Part shown: positions 1 to 8,147 of the stretch, piece after piece
Layout of the letters: each line of letters starts with the position of its first letter
Numbering within the stretch: the first letter of the stretch is position 1
Origin: JBKEAJ01 sp047972135
Lineage (GTDB): Bacteria; Bacteroidota; Bacteroidia; Bacteroidales; Prolixibacteraceae
Length of the DNA stretch: 40,108 nt
Assembly (NCBI GenBank): GCA_047972135.1
Contig: JBKEAJ010000040.1
Coordinates: 1-40,108, forward strand
Direction: 5' to 3'
The notes under the pieces: model-generated
Seen by the model: the letters and a program-made list of their open reading frames with translations, nothing else
What the model was told of the DNA's origin: nothing
The model's database searches: none
Program-made: the position numbers and the translations under genes

Positions 1-403
1 CTTTCACATTAGGACAAGAGATATTAAGTTCCATTGCAGGAATATTGTCAAGAGCATTTATTGCTTCCGACAGTTTTATATAATCATCAATGGTCGAGCC
101 GTTTACATTCACAACAACATTCGTGTCATATTTTGACACACGAGGAAAAATACGCTCTCTGAAATCCTCCAAGCCTTTGTTTTGAAGCCCAACTGCATTA
201 AGCATTCCCGATGGAGTTTCTGCCATACGTGGATAAGGGTTTCCCTCTCGTGGCAGCAGGGTTAAGCCTTTGACGAATAGTCCGCCCAAATCGTTTATAT
301 TTACAAAATCCTCAAGCTCCTCGCCGTATCCACAAGTTCCTGATGCCAATGTTATTGGGTTTTTAAACTCCAAAGCACCTATTTTCACCGATAAATCTAC
401 CAT
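1..403 (-). CDS. pyrD: Dihydroorotate dehydrogenase, catalytic subunit (N-terminal part)
   Basis: Oxidises dihydroorotate to orotate in pyrimidine synthesis; cytoplasmic. The 134 visible codons start MVDLSVKIGALEFKNPITLA and contain the conserved ASGTCGYGEE, the NAVGLQNKG segment and NISCPNVK, all typical of the class 1B enzyme with FMN in a TIM barrel. The rest lies outside the window. The ATG (403-401) overlaps the end of pyrK by 7 bases, so the two subunits are translationally coupled. Having PyrK as partner means NAD is the likely electron acceptor. Identity is firm. Confidence 0.96.
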   Translation of the reverse strand, partial: MVDLSVKIGALEFKNPITLASGTCGYGEELEDFVNINDLGGLFVKGLTLLPREGNPYPRMAETPSGMLNAVGLQNKGLEDFRERIFPRVSKYDTNVVVNVNGSTIDDYIKLSEAINALDNIPAMELNISCPNVK

Positions 404-1173
404 GTCAATTCTTTTGTGTTAAACACTGCGCCCTCAGTACATACGCATCTATTGCCGGTTGTTGTGGGTTCTACACAGCATAGGCACACTCCTATTCCGC
501 ACGCCATTGTGTTTTCGAGCGACACCTCACAATCCACACTATTTCGTTTTGCAAGTTCAGCAATAGCCTTCATCATCGGCAGGGGTCCACAGCAATATAT
601 TCTGTCATAGCTACTTGCATTGCTCATCAAGGGATTATCCGTTACCAGTCCTTTTTCGCCAAAGGAGCCGTCATTGGTGGAATACGAGAAGTCTGCAAAA
701 TCGTGATACTCCTCCACCACACACAAATCAGACTTACTCTGCGCCCCAATTATCACCTTGCAGTTCTGCTTGTTTGCTATTGCTTTTGATAGAAATAAGA
801 TTGGTGCAAGTCCGCTGCCACCACCCACCAAGAGTACTTTCTCATTTTTTCGGGGAAGTGTAAAGCCTGTCCCTAGAGGCATGAGCATATCAGTATGGCT
901 ACCAACAGGCTGACTGACAAGGAAATTCGTAGCTCTTCCGACATTTTTGATGATTAGCCCCAAGCGTTTTGTGCTTTTGCAATAGCTGAACACCGAAAAG
1001 GGTCTTCTCAGAAACACCCCTAGCTCTTTCACCTTAACATTGGCAAACTGCCCTGCTTCAATTTCAAAATCAGCATTCCCATCAAGCTTGTAGACAAGCT
1101 CAAAAATATCCTTTGCCAATACTTTACTCTCTACTAGTTCAGCAGTAACTAACCTTTTATGCGACATACTCAT
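397..1173 (-). CDS. pyrK: Dihydroorotate dehydrogenase electron-transfer subunit
   Basis: FAD/[2Fe-2S] subunit that passes electrons from PyrD to NAD. The FAD-binding part has RRPFSVFSY; the NAD-binding part has GGGSGLAPILFL and CCGPLPMM; the C-terminal iron-sulfur site is the Cys cluster CGIGVCLCC followed by CVCTEG. From the ATG at 1173 the protein has 258 residues; an ATG at 1167 (MSHKRLVTAE) is equally possible. The frame stays open to 1260, but that extension runs through the promoter and has no family resemblance, so I reject it. First gene of a pyrK-pyrD operon, divergent from the Crp/Fnr-type gene. Confidence 0.95.
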   Translation of the reverse strand: MSMSHKRLVTAELVESKVLAKDIFELVYKLDGNADFEIEAGQFANVKVKELGVFLRRPFSVFSYCKSTKRLGLIIKNVGRATNFLVSQPVGSHTDMLMPLGTGFTLPRKNEKVLLVGGGSGLAPILFLSKAIANKQNCKVIIGAQSKSDLCVVEEYHDFADFSYSTNDGSFGEKGLVTDNPLMSNASSYDRIYCCGPLPMMKAIAELAKRNSVDCEVSLENTMACGIGVCLCCVEPTTTGNRCVCTEGAVFNTKELTW

Positions 1174-1185
1174 CCTAATTTTGCT

Positions 1186-1216
1186 CAAAAGTACGCTAAT
1201 TGGTTGGGATAGGCAA
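1186..1216 (-). promoter_or_regulatory. Bacteroidota promoter of pyrK-pyrD
   Basis: On the minus strand TTG (1216-1214) is followed after 20 bases by TACTTTTG (1193-1186), matching the Bacteroidota -33 TTG / -7 TAnnTTTG pattern. Transcription would begin near 1180, leaving a leader of only about 8-14 bases before the pyrK ATG. Confidence 0.6.
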
Positions 1217-1282
1217 AAAGATTTTCGGGTGAATATCTCCAATTTCTTAACCAAAATCAATTAGCAAAAAAAAATGAAGTGC

Positions 1283-1290
1283 TACCTTTG
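1283..1290 (+). promoter_or_regulatory. -7 box of the Crp/Fnr-type gene
   Basis: TACCTTTG matches TAnnTTTG. The upstream triplet at 1261-1263, 19 bases away, is TTA rather than TTG. The box lies about 10 bases before the ATG at 1300, which argues against the GTG at 1279 as the start and suggests a very short leader. Confidence 0.5.
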
Positions 1291-1299
1291 CTTACTAAA

Positions 1300-1887
1300 A
1301 TGATACAAATGAAAGAGCCTACACCTGAGAATATAAAGAAACTATTTGACAACTATTTTAAAGCTGATTTATCAGTTTGGGAGAAATTTTCAAAGCATGT
1401 ATCTGTACGAAGATATCGAAAAAACGAGAATATCAAGGAATATAACTCTGTGGAAAAATATGTGAATATATTGATACATGGGTCTGTCGGTTTATTTGTT
1501 TGGAACGGTACTGATGACATTTGCATCAATTTGTTTTACGAGCATGAACTATTCTCGGATTATCTCTCATTTTTAAAACAAAAAGAAACTGCCATCAAGT
1601 CTCAGGCACTAGAGGATTGCGAGATATGGTCAGTTCGCTATGAAAGTCTGCAAGGTTTGTATCAAGAGGGTGTTGCAGGCGTACACGTAGGGAAAATAAT
1701 TGCCGAAGAGCTATTTATAGAGAAGCAAAGCGAACAAATAGACCTGCTAACACTCTCTCCTACTGAGCGGTACAAAAAGTTACTAGCTGAGAAATCCAAA
1801 ATTTTAAGACGAACTCCACTCAAAGTTATAGCCTCTTATTTGGGAGTTTTGCCAGAGAGTTTAAGTCGGATACGAACCCGTATATAG
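1300..1887 (+). CDS. Crp/Fnr-family transcriptional regulator
   Basis: About 195 residues (ATG 1300, or 1309 giving MKEPTPENIKK). The N-terminal two thirds read as a cyclic-nucleotide-binding-like beta roll (RRYRKNENI, ILIHGSVGLFVWNG, EHELFSDYLSFL). The C-terminus holds a helix-turn-helix of the Crp type (LSPTERYKKLL, then LKVIASYLGVLPESLSRIR). No cysteine cluster suggests an Fe-S sensor and the ligand is unknown; this architecture is very common in Bacteroidota. It lies 70 bases upstream of a TonB-dependent receptor gene on the same strand, a possible target, but the receptor has its own promoter-like box. Confidence 0.88.
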   Translation: MIQMKEPTPENIKKLFDNYFKADLSVWEKFSKHVSVRRYRKNENIKEYNSVEKYVNILIHGSVGLFVWNGTDDICINLFYEHELFSDYLSFLKQKETAIKSQALEDCEIWSVRYESLQGLYQEGVAGVHVGKIIAEELFIEKQSEQIDLLTLSPTERYKKLLAEKSKILRRTPLKVIASYLGVLPESLSRIRTRI

Positions 1888-1926
1888 TTCTTAACCGAAG
1901 TCATTTTCTTCTGACAAAATCCACAG

Positions 1927-1934
1927 TACTTTCG
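1927..1934 (+). promoter_or_regulatory. Possible -7 box of the TonB-dependent receptor gene
   Basis: TACTTTCG differs from TAnnTTTG by one base and lies 23 bases before the receptor ATG. No TTG at the right distance is evident. Confidence 0.3.
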
Positions 1935-1957
1935 CACTAAACAAAAGAGTTATTCTT

Positions 1958-4360
1958 ATGCGAAAGATTTTTGTATTAATATTCTTGGCTATATCAAGCT
2001 TCGTATATTCCCAACAGACACAGACTATAAAAGGGACAGTAAGTGCCAAATCTGACCTATTGCCTTTGTCGGGAGTCCAAGTTATCGTTGAAGGTAGTGA
2101 GCCATTTATCGGAACAGTAAGCAACACAGAAGGACACTTTGAACTTCCCGAACTGCCACTAGGTGTTTACACACTAATTTTCAGACACATAGGACACAAA
2201 ACCATTCAAATTAGAAATCTAGTATTAGAGTCGGGTAAGCAGCTTTCTGTCCCTGTCATGTTAGAAGAAAATGCTTTTGAAATGGGCAATATAACCGTTA
2301 CTGCCTATCGTAAAGGAGAGCTTATCAATAATTTTGCAAGTGTAAGTGCCCGTTCATTTTCGGTTGACGAAACGGAACGTTATGCGGGGACTTGGGGCGA
2401 CCCAGCACGAATGGCAAGGAATTTTGCAGGAGTATCGGCAGCAGGCGACAGCAGAAATGATATTATCATCAGAGGTAACTCTCCCATAGGGCTACTGTGG
2501 CGTATCGATGGAGTTGATGTACCAAATCCCAATCATTTTGCTGCGTCAGGAACTACAGGAGGACCTGTCAGCATACTAAATAATAATACATTACAAAGTT
2601 CAGATTTTCTCATCAGTGCCTTTCCTGCGGAGTATGGAGATGCCATGTCCGGAGTTTTCGATTTAAATATAAGAAACGGCAACGAAGACAAATATGAATT
2701 TATGGGACAAGTTGGCTTTGGAGGCTTTGAGGCAATGGCAGAAGGTCCCTTATCAAAAAACTACAACGGTTCTCTCCTCGTTTCATATCGCTATTCCGTA
2801 ATGGATGTCATGCACAAACTAGGGTTCAGCGTAGCAGGAGGGGCAATACCCAAATATCAGGATCTGACAATGAAACTGCACCTTCCGACAAAGCATCTAG
2901 GAAATTTCTCGGTGTTCGTCATTGGCGGGCTAAGCGATATTGTCTACAAGGCTGATGAACTATCTGAAAATGCGGACAACTACAATGTAGGTGAAGACGA
3001 AAATTTATATAATGGCTCCGACTTACTTATAATCGGAGGGAAGCATAAATACGGCATCAACGAAAACTCCTCTATCCACACGGGAATAGCTATTTCCTCA
3101 TCACGTCTTTACACTTCCGTAGACTCTGTTATTCCCAACAATCTTGAAAAACATTACTTCGGCTCTTCGCAAAACAACACAAACATCAATATATCAAGCA
3201 AATACATATTAAGAGCAAACAGTAGAAACTCGCTTAATATTGGAATAAGCCTCGATAAGCAAAACATTAATTACAGGGACAGTATTTTGACAAACTACAG
3301 CACATATAATCCTGAAACAGATACTTACAGCGACACGACAGGTTTTATCTCCCTCATCAACACAAAAAGAAATAAGCTGATTACAATAAAAGCATTTGCT
3401 CAGTTGCATCATAGTTTTTCAAACAGCCTCAGACTCAATCTCGGACTATATTTTCAACAATTTATGTATAACAAAAATTACTCTGTTGAACCACGATTTG
3501 GATTATCGTACAATTTGAGTCCCAAAGACATAATATCTTTGGGCTACGGCATTCACAGCAAGATACCTCCTGCTTTTTACTATTTCACAGAAAACGACAC
3601 TAACAATCAGATAATTCAGAATAACTCACAACTGAGCAATACTGATTTAAGCTTTATAAAAGCTCATCACCTCGTGGCAAGTTTTGACAGAATGTTCACA
3701 AAGAATCTACATTTCAAATTGGAAACCTACTATCAATATCTTTACAATGTTCCAGTCGAAAAAGAGGCATCTTATTACTCGATGCTAAACGAGGGAGCAA
3801 CATTCTACATAGAACACAAGACCGAGCTGATAAACAAAGGGACAGGCACAAACTACGGAATAGATTTAAGCATAGAAAAATATCTAAACAAAAATTGGTA
3901 TTTGATGTTCACGGGGTCTTTATTTGACTCAAAATACAAGGGAAGCGACAATATTGAGCGGCATACTGCTTTTGCTTCTAATTTTTCAACAACCTTGCTT
4001 GGCGGTTATGAATATCGATTTAATGAAAAGTTTTCTATAGATGCCAATGTAACAATCACTTTTTCAGGAGGTTTAAGAAGTAGATTTATTGACCTTACTG
4101 CATCAATCTCAAAAGGAGAAACCGTATATAACGACGACAAAACATACTCAGAAAGAGAACCAAATTATTTCCGTACAGATTTCAGCATTTCCTTAAAGCA
4201 AAGCATACACAAGTTCTCTCATAAACTAGGTTTTGACTTTACCAATATCACCAATCAAAACAATGTTTTCATTAGTAAATTTGACATGAACAGCAAAAGT
4301 ATAAAATACAGCTATCAACAGAAGTTCTCGGTAATGACACTGTACAGGATAAATTTTTAA
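1958..4360 (+). CDS. TonB-dependent outer-membrane receptor with carboxypeptidase-regulatory-like domain
   Basis: 800 residues, an outer-membrane importer powered by TonB. A signal peptide (MRKIFVLIFLAISSFVYSQ) leads into a carboxypeptidase-regulatory-like beta sandwich (residues about 22-105, IKGTVSAK, GVQVIVEG, GVYTLIFRHIGHKT). A plug domain follows (ARMARNFAGVSAAGDSRND, IIIRGNSPIGLLWRIDGVDV), then a beta-barrel of about 550 residues ending YSYQQKFSVMTLYRINF with a C-terminal aromatic residue. No SusD-like partner follows, so this is not a typical glycan-utilisation SusC; the substrate is unknown. The gene converges with the WbqC-like gene and overlaps its end by 4 bases. Confidence 0.93.
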   Translation: MRKIFVLIFLAISSFVYSQQTQTIKGTVSAKSDLLPLSGVQVIVEGSEPFIGTVSNTEGHFELPELPLGVYTLIFRHIGHKTIQIRNLVLESGKQLSVPVMLEENAFEMGNITVTAYRKGELINNFASVSARSFSVDETERYAGTWGDPARMARNFAGVSAAGDSRNDIIIRGNSPIGLLWRIDGVDVPNPNHFAASGTTGGPVSILNNNTLQSSDFLISAFPAEYGDAMSGVFDLNIRNGNEDKYEFMGQVGFGGFEAMAEGPLSKNYNGSLLVSYRYSVMDVMHKLGFSVAGGAIPKYQDLTMKLHLPTKHLGNFSVFVIGGLSDIVYKADELSENADNYNVGEDENLYNGSDLLIIGGKHKYGINENSSIHTGIAISSSRLYTSVDSVIPNNLEKHYFGSSQNNTNINISSKYILRANSRNSLNIGISLDKQNINYRDSILTNYSTYNPETDTYSDTTGFISLINTKRNKLITIKAFAQLHHSFSNSLRLNLGLYFQQFMYNKNYSVEPRFGLSYNLSPKDIISLGYGIHSKIPPAFYYFTENDTNNQIIQNNSQLSNTDLSFIKAHHLVASFDRMFTKNLHFKLETYYQYLYNVPVEKEASYYSMLNEGATFYIEHKTELINKGTGTNYGIDLSIEKYLNKNWYLMFTGSLFDSKYKGSDNIERHTAFASNFSTTLLGGYEYRFNEKFSIDANVTITFSGGLRSRFIDLTASISKGETVYNDDKTYSEREPNYFRTDFSISLKQSIHKFSHKLGFDFTNITNQNNVFISKFDMNSKSIKYSYQQKFSVMTLYRINF

Positions 4361-4971
4361 ATATCAACAGTCGAGGGTTCATCAAGAAAATAGTCTTTCG
4401 CTTCGGGTCCCATGTTAAATATCAGGTCTATTATGCTTAGGTTCTCCACAAAACCAAACTTAGTATCAAACACTTGCGGATACTGCTTAAAAGACTTATT
4501 TACTCCTTTAAACACTATATCCACCACCCCGCTATTAGAATACACGTCCTTATCATAATATTTAGTTTCTACAAAAGACATATCAATTCCTACCACTCCA
4601 TTAATTACATTTAGCAAGGATATGTTAAATTCATACAGGAATTTAAACTCCTTATGATAAAAGGGTTTAAAATCGTCCGTAAAGTACTCAAAAAATGGTG
4701 ACGAGGAATAAGCAGAGACAATACTGCGCCAATGTTGCTTCTGCCATGGCTCATGGTAAGCTATTTTTACATCCTTAATATTGGTCTTTTTACTTCGGGC
4801 GTGTTCAAGGGGAATAATTAGCTTTAGAATTCCGTTGGCAGCAAGAATATTACAACGGTTTCTGAATGTTTGCTTCACAAAGTTCTCATACACTTCTATA
4901 TACGGCTTATTATCAGCGACAAGTGCTGAGTAATAAGCGATATTTGGGAGGTATGCAGTCGAGTAAATCAT
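4357..4971 (-). CDS. WbqC-like family protein
   Basis: 204 residues. The start MIYSTAYLPNIAYYSALV and the KQHWRSIVSAYSSSPFF segment are hallmarks of the WbqC-like family, proteins found near LPS and surface-glycan genes whose reaction is poorly defined. Bacteroidales often keep this gene downstream of dapB and lepB. Here the same order holds, but the lapA-like gene and a broken ATPase/DUF4276 pair lie between lepB and it. The 3' end overlaps the end of the convergent TonB receptor gene by 4 bases. Confidence 0.85.
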   Translation of the reverse strand: MIYSTAYLPNIAYYSALVADNKPYIEVYENFVKQTFRNRCNILAANGILKLIIPLEHARSKKTNIKDVKIAYHEPWQKQHWRSIVSAYSSSPFFEYFTDDFKPFYHKEFKFLYEFNISLLNVINGVVGIDMSFVETKYYDKDVYSNSGVVDIVFKGVNKSFKQYPQVFDTKFGFVENLSIIDLIFNMGPEAKDYFLDEPSTVDI

Positions 4972-5003
4972 CCTAGCTTTGTCGGGGACAAATGAGATAG
5001 TGG

Positions 5004-5360
5004 CTACTCATCGAAAAAAGACTTCCCATTGTCTTGCTCCTCCACAGCATCGAGGGACAGTTCATGCGATTCGTTACTGTTGTTGCGAATCCCTTTGTTT
5101 AGAGCATCTAATTGTGCATTTAGGTTTTTAATTTCCTTTTTCAGCGAAGCCCTTACCTTTCTCAATTTCATCGAATTAGCAATATAAAACGACATCCCTA
5201 CCAATATTCCCAGTACCACACAAATGATGGTCAAAAGAGCTAATGAGATTGTAGAGCTCGACCAAAACAAAAAGTCTACATTTACACTTGTGGAGTTTTG
5301 TATCGAAAATATTATGATACAAACAAGAGTCAAAATCAAAAATACTGTACCTGCTTTCAT
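5004..5360 (-). CDS. LapA-domain (DUF1049-type) small membrane protein
   Basis: 118 residues from MKAGTVFLILTLV. Two membrane segments (about residues 3-22 and 39-62) flank the short conserved stretch SIQNSTSVNVDFLFW; a charged coiled-coil tail follows (KLRKVRASLKKEIKNLNAQL). This matches the LPS-assembly protein A domain family of inner-membrane proteins. The upstream ATG at 5408 would add 16 charged residues before the first helix; family starts favour 5360. It lies 32 bases upstream of the WbqC-like gene. Confidence 0.8.
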   Translation of the reverse strand: MKAGTVFLILTLVCIIIFSIQNSTSVNVDFLFWSSSTISLALLTIICVVLGILVGMSFYIANSMKLRKVRASLKKEIKNLNAQLDALNKGIRNNSNESHELSLDAVEEQDNGKSFFDE

Positions 5361-5455
5361 CTGTTTATATTTTGTTTTTTTAATTGTCAGACCTGCCTTG
5401 CCATCCATGTTTTAGATATTCAATCCTATCAGCAGTCTTATTCAAAATCGCATTT

Positions 5456-5463
5456 CAAAGATA
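5456..5463 (-). promoter_or_regulatory. Possible -7 box for the lapA-like/WbqC-like unit
   Basis: The minus strand reads TATCTTTG, an exact TAnnTTTG match, about 95 bases upstream of the ATG at 5360. No TTG stands at the usual distance. Confidence 0.35.
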
Positions 5464-5668
5464 CTAAGAATTAATAATATACTAGCTCCCAATGTAAAAA
5501 TAATAATACCAGACATACATTTACAGGCTCTATAACATTTTGTGTGGGTAAATATACGATTTAAATATATTGCCTCGTCGCCAGCTCCTCGCAATGACGT
5601 GTATAATTAGTGTCTGTTCATAATGTCAAGTGTCTGAACTATTCTTTACAGAGCCCATTTACAGCTCT
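5464..5668. other. Gene-free stretch with half repeat and possible IS scars
   Basis: Holds the right half of the palindromic repeat (5571-5598) and a motif at about 5608-5640 (TTAGTGTCTGTTCATAATG...) closely resembling 35768-35800. It also has two short GGCTCT-type motifs (5526-5531, and GAGCCC at 5651-5656). Nothing else recognisable. It separates the dead ATPase/DUF4276 pair from the lapA-like gene. Confidence 0.4.
5571..5598 (+). repeat. Palindromic intergenic repeat, copy A (right half only)
   Basis: TGCCTCGTCGCC then AGCTCCTCGCAATGAC matches the right half of the family described at 8932-9006. The left half is missing. Confidence 0.75.
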
Positions 5669-6156
5669 CATCGCAGGAATTTATTTAGTCCTGAGACAAA
5701 TTGCCTAAAACTCGTCGAAGTATTATCATCAATATTAATAATAGGAGCAATATTACAAGCGCAGTAGCTCTTTGAAAAACTTTTAGAAATTCTTTTCATT
5801 TCCTCGCTACCGTTCAATCTATCAACAACTCTTTTCAAGCTCTCGACAAGATATGCGCACTATCAATGGAATTTCAGAAGATTCATTTCTCACAAGATTT
5901 ACTAGAGTTTCTTTCAGCTCCTTACAATCTGACGAATCTTGGTCTTGAATGAGCATCAGCAACACTCTACTCGGATACCTTTTATAGGCACGCACTCTTT
6001 TGGGCAAGTGCTTCTGTAAGTCATCTTTACCCTCATGTGGATAAATAAAACAATTAATATCAAGTTAAATACCTCAGGAAGTAAACTTGGAAGTAAGCCC
6101 TTCAAGAATACTTCCATTGAAGGTTCCTCTACCAGTATTTCAAGTTGCCTTTTCAT
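5669..6156 (-). pseudogene. DUF4276-family (TOPRIM-like) gene, frameshifted and internally deleted
   Basis: The start MKRQLEILVEEPSMEVFL and LLPSLLPE match the DUF4276 N-terminus. The frame then shifts near 6055 and resumes as NCFIYPHEGKDDLQKH, LPKRVRAYKR, MLIQDQDSSDCKELKE and RISCRELE. It stops at TGA near 5822. A third segment in another frame (KSFSKSYCACNIAPIINID, then SFRQFVSGLNKFL) matches the family C-terminus and ends at TGA 5671-5669. About 60 residues usually lying between RELE and this tail are missing. DUF4276 proteins are often partners of ABC-type ATPases. The ATG overlaps the ATPase stop as ATGA, as in an intact two-gene cassette. Confidence 0.8.
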
Positions 6157-6777
6157 GAAGGGTCAATCCCTATAATAGTCTTCGATTTCCACAAATAGCC
6201 AAGTGGATTTCCTGCTTCACATTGTGCTCTAAGCATTGGATTTTCCTTTACACTAGATATTTTAGTATATCCCCGTTCTTTTTTCAAGCAGAAAACCTCA
6301 TCAAGTTCTGCTGCATTTAATAAATCTGGACTATGCGACGAGGTAAACACTTGTCCCCCCTTTGATGTATATAGTCTAAACACCTCTGCTAAAATCAATA
6401 AAATGATATGGAGACCCATAACTTTCTCGTTTATATTTAAGAATTTCTCTTTCGATGATAGGTTTACCAGCTTCCAATCCTATCTCTAATATATAAGTTA
6501 CCAATCTATTTTTGCCTGATATTTCAAGACGGAATTGCAACTCTATCAATATATTACCTTCAACTCCACGACTTCTCACTTCCTCGAAACCTCCTCTATT
6601 CGCTAAAGCACTACGCACATTCCCTTGCAGAGCCTTGCTAAGAAATGCTATCACATCAAAGAGTGTTGACTTCCCTGTCCCATTAGCTCCAATAAAAACA
6701 GCCAACTACGGCAGCCCTCGCAAATCCAAATTCTGAAATGCTTTATAGTTTCTCAGCCGTATAGTTTCTATTTTCAT
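6153..6777 (-). pseudogene. AAA/ABC-type ATPase (AAA_21-like) gene, nonsense codon and internal deletion
   Basis: The ATG at 6777 gives MKIETIRLRNYKAFQNLDL, then TAG at codon 24 (6708-6706), then the Walker A segment FIGANGTGKSTLFDVIAF in the same frame. The frame runs to PYHFIDFSRG and is joined out of frame to AEVFRLYTSKGGQVFTSSHS, PDLLNAAELDEVF, the usual C-terminal H-loop region. The central part with the signature and Walker B motifs is gone; family proteins are about 350-400 residues, here about 205 codons remain. The join lies in TTAGCAGAGG, which can encode both flanking motifs. The remnant lies 13 bases downstream of lepB. Confidence 0.85.
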
Positions 6778-6790
6778 AAAAAATACTCGT

Positions 6791-8134
6791 TTAGTCCATA
6801 TTATGTATAACTTTCATAATGCGCTTAAATCTGATACCATCTCTAGCCGATTTTGAGAATACCACCATCAGGGCTTTCCCCACCACGTGGTCTTCGGGTA
6901 CAAAACCCCAGTATCGGGAGTCCAGAGAGTTATTGCGGTTGTCGCCCATCATCCAGTAATAATCCATTTTGAAAGTATATGAGCTAGCTTCCTCTCCATT
7001 GATAAAAATTTTCCCATCTCGTTCTTCCAAGGTATTTGCCTCATACACAGATATTATCCTGCGATATATGGAGATATTATCTTGCGATAGTGATACAGTT
7101 TTGCCTTTTGCGGGAATTTTGAGAGGACCAAAGTTATCGTGATTCCACATATATTTGGCATCGTGCGGAAATATTGCGGGGTCATATGAATCGAGACTCT
7201 TATAATAAATATCAATTTTCTCTACTGCGGGAATCTTAGTAATCTTAGCTCTTTGTTCCTCCGACAGGGTTGCTACAATACCACTTGCATCTTTCAAGGC
7301 ATTAGCATCCTCGACACCAAGTTTTTGTAGGTCATGAAGCGGAACAGTTTGCCCCTGTTTGAAGCGAATTATATAGCGATTCTGAATACCGTTGTACATA
7401 TGGTTTATCTCTCCATTGATGTACAGCACTCCTTGTTTTATTTGCAGTTCATCGCCAGGGATAGCCACACATCGCTTAATATAGTTGTCTCTTTTATCCA
7501 CAGGTCGGCTTATGACCTTACCATATTCGTTAGGATTATCCCATACAGTCTTACGTCCTATTGTCCTAATAATCTGATAGTAGCTTTGATTAGAGTTTTT
7601 TAGCGCAACAGTATCGCCTTCGGGGAAGTTGAACACCACTATGTCGTTGTTTTTAATCTTCTCAAGTCCAGCTAGTCTTTTGTATGGATTTTTTATAAGC
7701 TCACTGTAGGATTTTGAATCAGTTCCGGGTATTGTATTGTGCATAAATGGAATAGCCAAAGGAGTATTCGGCATTCTTGTTCCATAGTTATACTTACCTA
7801 CTAGCAAGTAATCGCCCACCAGTAAAGATTTCTCCATCGACGGTGTAGGTATAACATACAGCTCCACAAAGAACATTCTGATAAAATATGCCACGACAAC
7901 AGCAAATATCAGAGCATCAACCCATTCTGTAACTGTGGAGTATTTATAACCTTTAGGTTTCCGTTTCTTCCAGAATGTCCAGTTTACTTTCTTGGTGATA
8001 TGATAGTCAAAAATAATAATTAGTCCCGGCAGCAACCAAAGGTTTTGCATCCATATAACAAGTAGCAGATACAGAAAGCCCCAGAAGATAAACTTAAACC
8101 ACGGATTTTTTAAAAAGCCAAATGTATTTTTCAT
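6791..8134 (-). CDS. lepB: Signal peptidase I
   Basis: 447 residues; cleaves signal peptides at the outer face of the inner membrane. Two N-terminal membrane segments (about 14-42) precede a third at 72-90. The catalytic Ser99 is in VIPTPSMEKSLLVGDYLLV; the catalytic Lys220 is in YIKRCVAIPGDELQI; the C-terminal box MMGDNRNNSLDSRYWGFVP is clear. It is longer than the E. coli enzyme (324) because of an insert between the Ser and Lys boxes, as usual for Bacteroidales. It starts 13 bases after dapB ends. Downstream stands the dead ATPase/DUF4276 pair. Confidence 0.96.
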   Translation of the reverse strand: MKNTFGFLKNPWFKFIFWGFLYLLLVIWMQNLWLLPGLIIIFDYHITKKVNWTFWKKRKPKGYKYSTVTEWVDALIFAVVVAYFIRMFFVELYVIPTPSMEKSLLVGDYLLVGKYNYGTRMPNTPLAIPFMHNTIPGTDSKSYSELIKNPYKRLAGLEKIKNNDIVVFNFPEGDTVALKNSNQSYYQIIRTIGRKTVWDNPNEYGKVISRPVDKRDNYIKRCVAIPGDELQIKQGVLYINGEINHMYNGIQNRYIIRFKQGQTVPLHDLQKLGVEDANALKDASGIVATLSEEQRAKITKIPAVEKIDIYYKSLDSYDPAIFPHDAKYMWNHDNFGPLKIPAKGKTVSLSQDNISIYRRIISVYEANTLEERDGKIFINGEEASSYTFKMDYYWMMGDNRNNSLDSRYWGFVPEDHVVGKALMVVFSKSARDGIRFKRIMKVIHNMD

Positions 8135-8147
8135 TTTATTTTTTCTT

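Noticed and set aside
4357..4360. The four-base overlap of the TonB receptor and WbqC-like genes as a regulatory signal
   Set aside because: It is a simple meeting of two stop codons on opposite strands.
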